Assembly (NCBI GenBank): GCA_029168955.1
Contig: JAPDOI010000170.1
Coordinates: 1,322,001 to 1,386,000, forward strand
DNA length: 64,000 nt
DNA from: Aplectana chamaeleonis
Lineage: Eukaryota; Nematoda; Chromadorea; Rhabditida; Cosmocercidae
Reading direction: 5' to 3'
A program made the translations under genes and the position numbers. This document shows, piece by piece, positions 43,125 to 54,885 of the stretch; the first letter of the stretch is position 1; each line of letters starts with the position of its first letter. The notes below the pieces were generated by a model. That model did no database searches. It was not told the DNA's origin and saw only the letters and a program-made list of their open reading frames with translations.

Positions 43125-45129
43125 TATAGTTGTGCTCGAATATTCACAATCGAATAAACATTCGAATAAATTATTCGATTATTTATTCGATTATCGAGTA
43201 ATCGGAAAATCCCGGATTTCGATTATTATTCGAAATCGACTATCGAAAAAAACAGATATTCGATCATTATTCGAAATCGACTATCGAAAAAAACCTCATA
43301 TTCGATCATTATTCGAAATCGACTATCGAAAATACCAGGTATTCGATTAATATTCCAAATCGACTATCGACACTGACAATTATGCGAACATATTCGATCT
43401 TCGAATATATTCGAATAATTTAACACAGCCATTACCGGATCCTACACAGAAATTTTTCGAAGGGCCAGTGCACCAGCACTAGTGTGAGTCAGGGCTGTGC
43501 GTAACTGAAATTTTGAATTGCGTAAATCGTAATTTTCAAATCTTCGTAACTCGTTAATCGTAATCCGTAACTGATGAGTAATGAGCTCAAACACAGCCTC
43601 AGACCTCATTAAACATGGAAATGCCTCAACTTCCCAGTGATGATATGTGTTTCAAAATGAATCTGTTTTTGACGAGTACTTGAAAAAGTGCTTTCATCCG
43701 AGCGAATCTCTGGTCCGCAATCGCAGACACCCGCTATGGCAGCACGCGACACGATGACAATACTGGTGGGACCACGTAGTCCCGGCACGATCAACCTTCG
43801 TCCCAGCACGACTTCATCGCATTTCGTGCTGCAACAGCGTTTGTCCACAATTGCGGAACGGAATTTTCTTCTGCTAGGGGCAATACTGGTCGAAAGTGTA
43901 AATCGTCTTCTATCCAACGCTTTTTTTGGTTTTGAGCAAAACTTGGCGGTTTCCAAAGTTGTAACTAAAAATTTGATGGAGATCCAGGGTACCGACTGAG
44001 CATTTTTTAGTAGCCAAAGCTAAAGCCGCGAAAATTGGTAAGGCAATTGAACCCACGACATATGCGCTAGATCAAAATAAGCGCGGAAATTCTCAATAGA
44101 GCGAGATTTGTATATTTTTTCCCAACCTTTGACAAGGTGCTTCTATGGCTGTCGACGATGGCTAATTTGGATTTTTCTTATCGATTTTTGGAAACGAAAT
44201 AAAAACGAATAGGTGGCAAAATGAGTAATACTCAAAGGGGTGGAGTAAATATCAAATAGCAGCAAGTTTTGCGGCTCATACTCGTTAGGGCAGACAATGT
44301 CGAAGTAACAAACTCAGGAAAAGCGAAAAAAAAAGCTAGGAATCACGCCTAATCCAAAAATTCCGCGAACACTATCCCCAACTCAGACAGTAGCACTGAT
44401 GGAATCGCTGGCGCGTGGCGGGCCGAACAACTCCTATCTCTCTATACGACCGCTATCGTTCTAGGGGAAAGCGCGTCATTTCGAATGTATCGCGCCTCTT
44501 CACTGTGGACACCCAGCGAAGACGCGACGCGACGTAGCGTGATCGAGATGTAGGCTGATTATAACATCGCGTTGCGACGCGAATGAACTCTGAACGGGGT
44601 CTTACGAAACGCCCTCTCGTGACGCGCTGGCGTTGTATAAATAGCGCATTAGAGCCGCTGTGGGTGGCATCAGACAGCTGCTAGTGTAGAAACGATACGT
44701 ATCGATTTTGCGTGCCGCCACTCATGAACCCTGCCTGAGCGGAATATTGAAAATATTGAGCAGTTCAAAAGCTTTCGGTGCCATTCTTAAAAACTGCCTC
44801 TTCAAAGCAGTAGCGTCGCAAAACTCTGAATTCGGTTGGCCGTAGTTAAATTAATTCATTTATTCGAAATTATTCGATTTTCGATATTCATTCATTCGAA
44901 ATAGAGAATCGAATATATTCATTCATTCGTTCATTCGAAAATTTCGAAGTCGAATATATTCATTCATTCGTTTATTCGGAAAATTTAAAGTCGAATATAT
45001 TCATTCATTCGTTTATTCGAAAAATTTGAAGTCGAATTTATTCATTCATTCGTTTATTCGAAAATTTTGAAGTCGAATATATTCATTCATTCATTCATTC
45101 GGTCCGTTTAGTCAAAAAGCACAACTATA
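43125..45129. mobile_element. hAT-like element S3 with ATTCGA motif arrays
   Basis: TATAGTTGTGCTCGAATATT at the left and AAAAAGCACAACTATA at the right are flanked by a perfect 8-bp duplication CTACTTAC (43117-43124, 45130-45137). Both subterminal zones (about 43137-43430 and 44850-45110) are dense arrays of ATTCGAAT, TCGAATAT and TTCATTCATTCG motifs. The terminus differs from CAGGG but keeps TGTGC. The middle includes a possible nested S-type fragment at 43489-43602 (CAGGGCTGTGCGTAAC... CACAGCCTC) and no coding signal. Confidence 0.72.
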
Positions 45130-45242
45130 CTACTTACATTGCTGTAGACTATATATATAATACTGGACAGAAAGATATCAAGCTAGCATTTTCGCAAATT
45201 GTTTTTCTTGACGTATCTCGGGTTAAAGACGGTGGTCACGAT

Positions 45243-47107
45243 CAGGGATGTGCGGAAAAAAATATAGTGGAAACAGAAAACAGAAAATCCAGTTTGACAG
45301 AAAATAGAGAAAAATCTCCAAAAATGGGCAGAAAACAGGAAACAGAAAACAGAAAATTCTAAAAAATCAATAAAAAGTGTTCAGTTAAGTTTTTCACAGC
45401 ATTAAATTTTCAAACATTTGCAGGTTATAAATGTTTTTAGCACAATTTTCAAAACCCAACAATTGACCAGAGTGAGAAGTACAGACACCCAAAAAACGCA
45501 GATTATCAGCGCGGAGACGACAATTTTCTCTCTCACCTTTCTTCTCCCAGGCAGTAGCAGCCAGATTGCTCAGAAGCTCAATATGCATGGGTAAGAATTA
45601 CGTAGATACAGTGACAGCGAGTTAACCCTTACCTAGTTTACATATTTTTACACTGATTTTGGGATAACTGCTGATTTGAGCAGCGTACTACTCCTCAGTG
45701 TCCGAAAGTCACGCGCATAACGCGCAACTGTGCCGTTCGAGTATAAATGACCTGACGCGCCGCTCGCTCCACCGTGGTGGGGTCGCTCGTACCTTTTTGG
45801 GAGTTTTTTCATCTGCTTTATAGCCTCACCATCGATTTCTTCGCGCCTTACCTTTTTAAATTCTGTACCGTCCTGCGTTGCAATGAGTTAAAATACGCTT
45901 TCAGAAGCTGCGTGTATGATACAGTTGGAGCCCAACTTATCACCGCTCCACTGAAGCGGTGGCGCTGGAATACTCTTAGTCTGTGCCCACGTGTGGAAGC
46001 AGTTATATTCGGACCAGTGTCAGTACACAATAGCATTATAGTTTTCGCGTCATTTGACTGCATCGCATACCTTCTTAGGGATTAATCAACGGCAAATCTC
46101 TGGGTAATGGTAACCACTATAAGATAAAGATAAAACCTCTGTTCCTTTAAGGCAGGGTTCGCGATAAAAACAACTTTTAAGCTCTCGTCATAAGAATGTA
46201 GATTTGGTCATCAAAAAAGTAAAAATAAGGGAAAAACCCGGAAGATCGATTGAAAAAACGCTCAAAAACAAAGTATAACGGCTAACTACCGGTGTCGGCC
46301 GGCCCCCTAATTAGCGAGATTTTTATTAATACTTGCTTATCCGCCTTTTATTTTGCTGTTAGAGTAGTCAGCAGTCTCCAGTGATGCTCAGACATTACTT
46401 TAGAAGCAGAATAAAAGTTGACAGAACAGGCTTTTACACAAATCTCGATAATTGGGAGCGGGAGGACACCAAGCAATAACTTGTTCCTGAGCGTTTTTCT
46501 CCAATTATTCTTTTTTTTTGTGATGGCCAGATCTACAATTCGATGGGGACAGCACAACAGCCGATTTTATTGAGACCCCTGCCTTTAAATCTCTATTGGG
46601 TTGCGCAGCGTATTCATCGTTGTATTCGTGAAGGCTTGATTGCTTGTTGGGGCTATTTAGTGACTTGCTGGCGAGCCGACTTTCCAGTCAGTGAGTTCGT
46701 CCCCCCCACATAGATCTGTTAACAACTCAAGGACCTCGGAGGGATGGTGGGTTTAGCTGACCTCAGGCGAGGATCGAATCCGACCGAGCATTGCGAGCAG
46801 CAGCGCCTCCTGCCATCACCCCACAAGCGCTAGGATAGATCACAGTAAAGTGAGTAAAAGTGCTAGGTGTGGGAGAACTGCAGAACCCCCAGGTTGCATT
46901 AACCCTCAATCTATTGGCTTACCTTCGATGAATCCGGCCTCTGGCCTAAGGAGCAATCCAGCTACAAATCGCTGCTCACGGTTTTTTTCTGTTTTCTGCC
47001 AAATTTCGCCTATTTTTACAGAAAACAGAAAATAGATAAAAAATAGCCAAAAAAGGGCAGAAAACAGAAAACAGAAAGAAGAAAACAGAAAATTCCGCAC
47101 ATCCCTG
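45243..47107. mobile_element. hAT-like CAGGG element S4 with CAGAAAA motif arrays
   Basis: Ends CAGGGATGTGCGGAA and TTCCGCACATCCCTG, flanked by GTCACGAT (45235-45242) and GTCGCGAT (47108-47115), 7 of 8 matching. Both subterminal zones consist of CAGAAAACAGAAAA repeats (45270-45360 and 46985-47095). A TTAA MITE is nested at 46151-46584. No transposase. Confidence 0.82.
46151..46584. mobile_element. TTAA MITE, family P, copy 2
   Basis: TTAA at 46147-46150 and 46585-46588. Ends GGCAGGGTTCGCGATAAAAA and TTTTATTGAGACCCCTGCCT. Collinear with 21112-21540. Nested in S4. Confidence 0.8.
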
Positions 47108-47384
47108 GTCGCGATAAAATATGCTTGTCCTCTTTTCCTCTCTAAACCCTTTTCTGGGTTTAGAGTAATAGGACCAATGATAATAATAGCGGAAAAACCG
47201 TGGTTTCGGGCCAAATTTGAAGCCTGAACTTTCTTGTCTTTTGATGGTGGACGAGCCCACTCCACATCATCGGCATCGATGATCTCTGATATCAAGAAAA
47301 TCAGCTGGCTTGAAATTGAATTGCAATCAATGAACATTATCCTTCGGGCTCATCTACGATACCGCGCAAATTTTTTGCAAAAAA

Positions 47385-47825
47385 AACCTTTTTGGGGCGT
47401 TTTTTTGCGCTCACAAAGCGCCGCATCGCCGTAACTACTTCAAAATCGGCCAAATGAGTTTTTCTGGTAGTTTTCGTGTTCCTCTCAGTGAGGCGAATGC
47501 AATGGTACGTGTAGAAAGTCTTTTCGACTTGATCTTTTTCTAGAAGTGGTTATTTTCTCCTATAATTCACATCGACCACAGGTCAAAAAATGACGGATTT
47601 CGGCAATCATGACCGTCTGATCAGTTCCTAATGAGGGATTTTGTGGCCAAAATTTGCGATTTTCGATGAAATTCTAGAGTTGAATCTATTGTTTTGTAAC
47701 ACTATCGCATAGGACTCAATAAAAGTAATTCATAAATGACTTCGAATTGAAATCGAACCATTTTGAAGCAAGTTGTGGCGATGCGGCGCTTTGTAAGCGC
47801 AAAAAACGCCGCAAAACGTTTTCTT
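47385..47825. repeat. Inverted repeat with AAAGCGCCGCATCGC arms
   Basis: Left arm GCTCACAAAGCGCCGCATCG ... CTTCAAAATCGG (47410-47455) and right arm CCATTTTGAAGCAAG ... GGCGATGCGGCGCTTTG (47758-47800) mirror each other, with TTTTTTGCGC/GCGCAAAAAA outside. Related single blocks lie at 1198 and 18640. Possibly a MITE; ends not resolved. Confidence 0.6.
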
Positions 47826-48234
47826 TGCGAAAAAACATGCGTGGTACTGCATGTATTCAAAAATATTGACTGAAGTGCTTGCTTTCATTGGTCAACTCTT
47901 TTCATTACGTGAATTTGAATTTATTTCTTCCTCTGAATGTCCATGATTTTTGACTGCTCGGCATGAAGCTGCAATCTTTTTTTGCGGCGCTGTGCACGTG
48001 TGCACGAACTAGCATCTTTGGGCCCTAGAAACTCTAATTCTAGCCCGTTTGTCACCGTGCTTCCTTCATAGTTTTTCAGCTGTTTTCTATCTACGCTGAT
48101 TTTTACAGTTTTTTAGATAACGTTTTTCGTCGCGACCACTGTATTTAAACTTCACAAAACTTTTTCACCCTTTTTTTCACCCACTTTTTTTCGGTTTTTC
48201 ACCGGGTTTTTCACCCCCAACAACGATCACCTTT

Positions 48235-48560
48235 CGTTTCTTGATTCCCCACGCCCTTTATTGAATGTGGAGCGCACTCCTTCTGAAGCTTCGACCACTT
48301 TCCGAATTTTATCAATATTGTTTTGACAACCATAATACGTCCCAGATAATATACCCCTCGTGTCTTTTCGAATTCCTACGCATTTTAGCCGATACTGTGC
48401 ACACTCCTTTTGAACAACTCCCACTTTCCTAAACATATCAGTATTGTTTTCAGAACCATAATACGCCCCCAAAAACGTACCCCTCACGTTTTTCCGAGTC
48501 CCTAGGCACTTTAGCCGATGTTGTGCGCACTGCTTCTGAAGCCCCGCCCACTTTTAACAA
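48235..48560. repeat. 126-127-bp tandem repeat (three 42-bp units long)
   Basis: About 2.6 copies. The word CACTCCTTCTGAA starts at 48275, CACTCCTTTTGAA at 48402 and CACTGCTTCTGAA at 48528, periods of 127 and 126. Shared blocks include TATCAATATTGTTTT / TATCAGTATTGTTTT and CATAATACG. The GTGCGCACT...CCCGCCCACTTTTA segment resembles the array 3 unit, so it may be a higher-order offshoot of the 42-bp family. Confidence 0.75.
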
Positions 48561-48709
48561 CTTCTACTCACGCCTCGTTACCCATTACTTTCTTTTCACA
48601 ATGCTAATTGTTTACTTACCAGAATCATTTCCCACCTTTCACGATCTGCCTACATCTAGGAAAACCCTTCACCCTTATCCGTTTTCAATATTTATCATTG
48701 AATCACCTA

Positions 48710-48996
48710 AAGTGTGACCGAATGAGAATGGCGGCCCACGCGGCCGGCATGCTTGGCAGGCGGCCGTCGCATGTGCCGCCCTCGGACGAGTGTTGGATTT
48801 CAACGACGGCCGCCCTCTCTCCCACCGTCAGCAGAGTTGATTGATCGGCGCAGTGATTGCTGCCAGCCCGTGCCGACCCCGTTCGTAATCGATGGCGGTG
48901 GGGACTTTTCGCATGCCCATCCGAGACCGGCGAACGCGACGGCCGCCTGCAAAGCACACCGGCCGCATGGGCCGCCATTCTCATTCGGACGCGCCT
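48710..48996. mobile_element. GC-rich TA-flanked MITE, copy 1
   Basis: 287 bp between TA dinucleotides. Ends AAGTGTGACCGAATGAGAAT and ATTCTCATTCGGACGCGCCT, followed inward by GGCGGCCCACGCGGCCGG and its complement. Interior GATTGATCGGCGCAGTG. A copy of identical length is at 57499-57785. Confidence 0.78.
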
Positions 48997-48999
48997 TAC

Positions 49000-50426
49000 T
49001 GTTAGCTTCGCTTAAACTGTGCATGCAATTATAAGACGATTTGAACACATATAGAATCAACGGAAACACTGAACCACAGAATGAAAAGAGAGAGAAACAA
49101 AGAAAAACATAAAAAAGCAAGATAGTACGAGACCCGCAGCGAAAAAAATTTAATTCAAGCGTGGAGATAAGTGATTTCTCGGCCGCTACACACCATGCAT
49201 TTTCACTCACGTCTGAATTTGTTGGCGCGCAGTCAGTCCTAAATCGTGAGTTGCGCGCGGTCCGAACGGTTTGTGATGGCGGCCGCAAAGCGTGCAACTT
49301 TTTGTGATTGTTCCGACCGCGAGCGCAGCGCGGGTTCGGTCCTGAAACGTTTTTTTTTGCGCGCGATCGGAACGGTTCTTGAACGCGGTCGGTACTAAGG
49401 GGAAAAACTTGCGCGCGGTCAGTCCTAACATTTGTCTGACAAGTCGTCCACCATGCTTCGCAGCTCAATTTTTAGAAGCCATAACTCTATTCCCACGGGT
49501 ACATGTAAGATTTCAGAGACATTATTGGAATGAGCGCGGGACCGTTTTCAAGATAGGCAGAGAAACACAAAAACGATTCTGAGATTGGACTGTGCCTTTA
49601 GGGGGTCTGCAGAGTTTAAATCGCGGCGTTGCTCGCAGCGACGAAGAGCGCTGGGTGATGTTATACCGATCACATTCGACGACGGGGGCGACCGACGCAG
49701 CACGAAGGGCGACGAGGGGGATCGTAGAGTGTTTAAACGCTACCACGGCCCTGAGTCACTCCCAGCGAGCGGCAACCGACGCCGTGACGATAACGCTTGA
49801 AAACATTTTTGTCGCAAGGCTAACGCTCGGCGACCACCCTCCAGCCGCTGCAACTGTGCAAACCCCTTCAGTTACGAGTTTCACTGTAAAATCGGGGACA
49901 GTTCAAGCTTTATTCACCATTTGTTTCGAAAACGGTTTTGCGCCCCGAAACTTTTTGCATTTTGAGAGAGAGGTCCAATAAAAAGAAAAAACCATACAAG
50001 GTGATTAGCGACGTACACGCGTTAGACGCGTTAAGACTAAAAAGTTTTGTCATCATGTTCAAGAATCACCCTGTAGTGCATCAGATTCTTTGCAGAACAG
50101 CCATCAAACTCTTTTCTGACAACTGAATCATGCCATATCATCTCAGCTCCGGGGCGTTTCTAATGGGCTCCCGATTTCGATCACCAATGGCATCGAGAGG
50201 TGGCTTTTTTGTCGAAGCATCGTTGTAAGCCGCTATTTTTCTACAAGGGCCACCGCTCCGCTGCTGATGGTAATGGCAATCGAGAACCCACTAGAAATTC
50301 TCCAGAGTTTATTTTATTGGCATCACTTCACTTAATCATGGCCCAAACAGCCTTTCTTGGAGTTCGAGAATAACTCGCACTTGTGCGTCCATTCCGGCGT
50401 ACATTGATAACGAAGTATTAGGTGTA
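49000..50426. other. Unassigned sequence with a family G fragment
   Basis: 49440-49601 matches the right half of TTAA MITE family G (CGTCCACCATGCTTCGCAGC, GGGACCGTTTTCAAGATAGG). 49200-49430 is rich in GCGCGCGGTC and GGTTCG words without exact periodicity. The rest has no gene signal that I can support. Confidence 0.45.
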
Positions 50427-50564
50427 GGGGGTCGTTTATACTTCCGCCGTCGGGCGACGCGGCGAAGTAAAATTCTATAATATCGATGAAGCCGCGCCGT
50501 ATGATCAATATCATAGAATCGCACTTCGCCGTGCCGCACGGCGACAGGAAGTGTAAACGGCCTC
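50427..50564. mobile_element. 138-bp palindromic MITE
   Basis: GGGGGTCGTTTATACTTCCG at the left and CGGACAGG-like CAGGAAGTGTAAACGGCCTC at the right form inverted ends, with mirrored CGCGGCGAAGT / ACTTCGCCG inside. The right flank is TAA and the left flank TA; possibly Harbinger-like. Confidence 0.6.
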
Positions 50565-50569
50565 TAAGA

Positions 50570-51380
50570 CTTGCAGAAGGCTTCGTCCTCAAACAGCTGA
50601 ATCGGTAAAGGAGGAGTCTTAGAGTTGACACTGGAAAGAAAGATCCACAGATTTCTGTTTTTATTTCAAACGATGCACACAAATAGTACACTATAGACTT
50701 TCAGTGAGTGCGTCTGTCTAGGCTTGTTTCCAAAGGAGCTTACGAGGAAGAGCCAGAGTGGGACAAAAGGCTTCAGTAGAAATGAGCGATAGTAATGCGT
50801 CTATGAGTACAAATGAACGAGACAACGCCTTCTTTCAAAGAGGCAATTAGGAAGAGCAGTCAGTGCAAGAGGATTTCGATGGAATCCTGCGATGTGAAAT
50901 GAGGATTACGTGTACATAACATTAGCGTTTCGGGAGGGAGCTCATAGCATAGCATGGAAAAGCGTTAAAGGCATCGTACACGCGAAATGACCACACTCCT
51001 TTTTTTCTGTTCTTTAATGGGTATATAACTTTCGCCAATCAAAACGGCAAACGAGTCCTCCAAAAACCACAACTACTGAAGAACATTAGAGTTGGAAGGA
51101 ATTGAGAGCGACGTTTGTCGCGCCATATTGACTTTCTGAACACTAGCGCTGGGTTCTTTCGTAGGGAATCGTAGCGTACTAACTGTGACAGATGACTGGT
51201 GAAATTGGGTGGAATTAAGCCTCTTTTATTTTTCGAGCCGTGCTTTTTTACGTGCCAAACTGTCATTGGGCTAAGCTGGGTCCAGAAAGTTGAATAAAGG
51301 AAAAAAAGGTAGGTGCCCTCAAAAACAAGTTGCACCAATTGAAAAATACTTGGGAAAAGGACTAATGAGACATTAATGTG
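50570..51380. other. Unassigned sequence, no gene seen
   Basis: One solo family M end (TTAAAGGCATCGTACACGCG, 50964 on). Otherwise short ORFs without motifs. Confidence 0.4.
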
Positions 51381-51385
51381 GTTGA

Positions 51386-51833
51386 AGGCAGCGTTCACGA
51401 TGATCGTCTTCGGTGACTTCCCACAGTGAAACGATAGGCGAGAAGGATCCTAAACCCCCAGTGCCGAAAGAACTAAAAGAAAGGAGCCAGGGGTGGCGGA
51501 ATAGCAGCTGCGAATAAGCGTTTTGTAGTCCCAGAGCCACCCCGCGCCCCATTTCTGCCCCCTCAATGTGAACAAATGAACACTCAGATTACAGGAATGA
51601 TCAAGTCAAGGAAGTGCTGATAAGTGAGCTGATCGCTTAATTGCACTGATAGGCATCATCCTTCATAGCGGTCAATTCCTCCACGCTCAAAAATACACGT
51701 AAACAAGGGAGGACCTATTTTGGATCAAAACGCGTCTTTCGCATCCTTTTTAGGCATGCCTTGCTATATAGGGCACCAGACCTTCCGTAAACCGTGGAGA
51801 TATCTGAAGCGAAATTTATCGTGAACACTGCCT
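51386..51833. mobile_element. TTAA MITE with G-like ends
   Basis: Left end AGGCAGCGTTCACGATGATC (preceded by TTGA), right end TTATCGTGAACACTGCCT followed by TTAA (51834-51837). The ends match family G but the interior is different (GGGGTGGCGGAATAGCAGCT). Confidence 0.65.
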
Positions 51834-51837
51834 TTAA

Positions 51838-53764
51838 GAAGTTGATTAAGATGCGACCAAATTGCATAAGTGGTGGTTTCAATCTGTCACACGACCAGGA
51901 GGATGGTGAATTTATCATTGCGGGACACGCGAACGTACTATTTGGGAGAGATCTCGTATTTGCAGCACGCCAACCCGGAGAACTCCCTGAGCTCTTTTAT
52001 GTCATGGTACCTCCAACAAGTTTGTTAATCATTTGATTCGTGATCAGTTTTCTGTTCAGTGAGTTTCCTCACTGCAGTTCAGAGATTGAGCACTGTGTTC
52101 TGCGAGCGAAAAGTCCCGACTTCGTGTATTCAAGCACACTTGCCTGAAGCGACTTCTCATTAAGAATCATAAAACTGTTTGCGGAGCTGTACTTGAAGCC
52201 TGCAAGTATTTGATTTGACGTGCTGTCGGACAGAAGCGCGGACCTTTTCTGAAATTTAACTTCCGCAAGAAGGGCAATCTGGGATCACCGTACTGAATTC
52301 AGTGCCGTGATAGCAGTACAGTGAACTTCCCGCGGTTCGAACTTGAGGCCATGCAAGGAATATCGCGAAATCTCCCTATCAAAACATTTTTCTTCCGGAA
52401 GTAAACACATTTTTTCGAAATATCAGGTTCACAGAACCACTTAACACAAAATTGAAGTGTGTTGCACATTGACCAGACAGTCACCCAGAGTTCAGCCTTT
52501 GATCGTGCAGAGATAAAAAATGGCCGAATAGGCTGGTCTTTGGAACTAAAGCTCGCCCTAAGCATATGCAGTCTGTTCCCGATTTTTGGTCAAAATTTAG
52601 ACGAGGGCGGCCTTTTTCGCGAAAAGTTTATTCTTCGTTTCGATTGAGACACTCCGAAAACCTCCTTTGCTTCTAGTTCGACATTCTTCTATGCTTCTAT
52701 GCGGGGAAGACATGTATGATTCGAAGAATAGCCCCCTCCTCGCTCTCTCATCTGATCTATAGCGTGAAACGAAACTCGAAGGTAGCGATTGGGCTAGTTG
52801 CGGTTCCCGTGCATCGTTTGTGAAACAATTTGTATGCCAACGATGCCAAGCACTTTATTTTTGGGAAAAACTAAGAGATATTCTCATAGATATGTATATG
52901 TGATTGCATCAAGACAGATGGTCTACCTGGACCAATCCGTAGTTTACGGTTATAGACAGGTTTGTGAAAATGGAAAATCTGTATGCGGAGGAATGGGAAG
53001 CACTTGTTGTGTGGGAGCTTCGAGGCCCTCGCGTCCGTCATAAGCTTGCCGAAACCGCTAAATGGCCAGGCCAGGTTAAAGGACAATGTAGGCATTGTCA
53101 AAGTGTACGCTGAATGCGTTTGGCAACGTATGAACTGTTAGTTTTCGGCAAAATTACTTCGATATATAGGATTACCCTATTCATGCATAGAATAGTATCG
53201 AAATCACGGCGATATCCCTGCTACATAAGTGCTCCGTCCTACTGGTGGTTGCTGCGAGTTTGTGAAACCTTGGGCGGTGGCCCAAAAATTATTTCCGTTT
53301 TGAGCGATGCAAAGAACAGAAGACGGCAGGTGAAAAACTAGTACTGCATTTTCCAGGAAGAAAACTAGCATTCGGTCTAGTAACAACGGATCAAAAAAAA
53401 AGGTGCACACATATACGTTTAATGGATTTATGACTCAAATTCGCTACATATTAATGGGAGGATATTGCATAAATGTTAATTTTATAGGATCTTGACAACA
53501 CAGAATCGTTGGATGTGTTATGTTATTAAAATCATAGACTGGCTGATAAATATCATAAAAAGCTATCTAGATTAAAACTCTCTGAAAATCTGATAGTAGG
53601 TCACGTTCAGCAAATTCCGAACCTCTTCATCACGCAGTGGTTTCAGTTGAAGTTCTCGCGAATTATACAGACGAGTTCGCCTGAAGTGCTAAAAATGATC
53701 GATTTCAGCATGTTGAGGAAAAAATCCTATTCCAGAAAACAAACTGCTCGGCACATTTCCATAT
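51838..53764. other. Unassigned sequence, weak coding-like ORF at left
   Basis: Directly after the MITE an ORF (to 52033) reads ISGGFNLSHDQEDGEFIIAG and looks protein-like, but it has no domain or splice signals I trust. The remainder shows nothing. Confidence 0.2.
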
Positions 53765-54640
53765 ATGTACATACATACATCAGCGTGTAAAACTCTATTG
53801 ATACTTGCTTTTTCACAAACATCTTATGATTTAAAGCTTTACACCGTTAATAATCCTCAACTCTTGCAGAAGGCTTTAAATGCGCTCTTTGAATGGTCCA
53901 TCAAATGGGATCTAGAAATTTCAAAAGAGAAAACTTCGGTAATGTGTTTAGGTAAAAATCACCCCTCTGTAGAATTTAGGATCAGTGAAACCGTTTTGAG
54001 CCATTCCAGAGTTATAAAAGACCTCGGAGTATCATAAGATGACCATCTTGATTTCAAAGCGTTTATTACTGCTGTTGTATTGAAAGCAAGATGCAGAGCT
54101 AATTTCATTCTGAGAGCATTCCATTCGCGTGATCCATTGCTACTATTCAAACTATTCACCGCTTATGTGAGGCCTATACTGGAGTATTGCTCTCCGGTGT
54201 GGTCGCCCTACAAAGCGTGTCTGATCGAGAAAATTGAAAATATTCAAAAAAGATTCACGTATAGAATTTTCGATCGAAAAGGAAAATTTAGAATGCCGTA
54301 CGAGAAACGACTGAAAGCTCTGAACTCCTTGTCTTTAGAAGATCGCCGTAAAATCACTGACTTAACCTTCCTGTACAAAAGGATTACTGGTGAAGTCGAC
54401 CTGGAGCTTTGTGAAATGTTCCGCCTGTCTCCCTTCATCGGTTTAAGTAGGGGACATGTTTATAGGCTGTCTCACAACGGATGCAACAGTCAGTCATTCA
54501 AAGGCGCTTTTCTTTCTAGAGTTATCACGCCTTGGAATAATCTAAATGAACAATTTTTTAAATTCAGGAAGTCTACGAGTTTTCAGTACGCAGTTTGTAA
54601 ACAATTCAAGGAACGTGCGTTGGTGGGCGACGAAGCTTGA
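53765..54640 (+). pseudogene. CR1/Jockey-like non-LTR reverse transcriptase, C-terminal part
   Basis: The 3' portion of a non-LTR retrotransposon polyprotein. The N edge shows a degraded palm motif (YDLKLY where ADDLKLY is usual), then the thumb segment (LNALFEWSIKWDLEISKEKT, LGKNHPSVEFRI, VIKDLGV) and the post-RT region typical of CR1 and Jockey clades (FTAYVRPILEYCSPVWSPYK, IENIQKRFTYRIF, LEDRRKITDLTFLYKRITG). One in-frame TAA (54036-54038) splits it; both halves are in the same frame. The endonuclease and most of the RT are absent, consistent with 5' truncation. It ends at a natural stop after GDEA. Confidence 0.85.
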
Positions 54641-54885
54641 TGCTGGTTCTCGTTCCATGCATTGTGTTCACTTGACTCATTTCACTTGCGAGCATCTCAT
54701 GCGGATTTTGTTTTTTTGTTTTTCTCTCTTGATTCTAGGCCTCTGGTGATCGACATGTGGGCCTTGGTGGGGTTGACGGACCAACTAAGATGGTATCCGG
54801 AGCCGCACCTATCATCCAGCCGCTTGCAGTGTTGGCCGGCCACTGCTCTTCACCGCCAAGTGACCCCACTCCCACCCTGATTAAC
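54641..54885 (+). mobile_element. 3' UTR of the CR1/Jockey-like element
   Basis: Contains the GGCCTTGGTG, CCGGAGCCG and GCAGTGTTGGCC blocks that also occur at 338-465, marking the same family at the left edge of the window. The exact 3' terminus is not resolved. Confidence 0.55.

Noticed and set aside
48703..48984. GC-rich ORFs at 48.7 and 57.5 kb as conserved genes
   Set aside because: They are collinear 287-bp MITE copies with inverted ends; the similarity is of DNA, on both strands.
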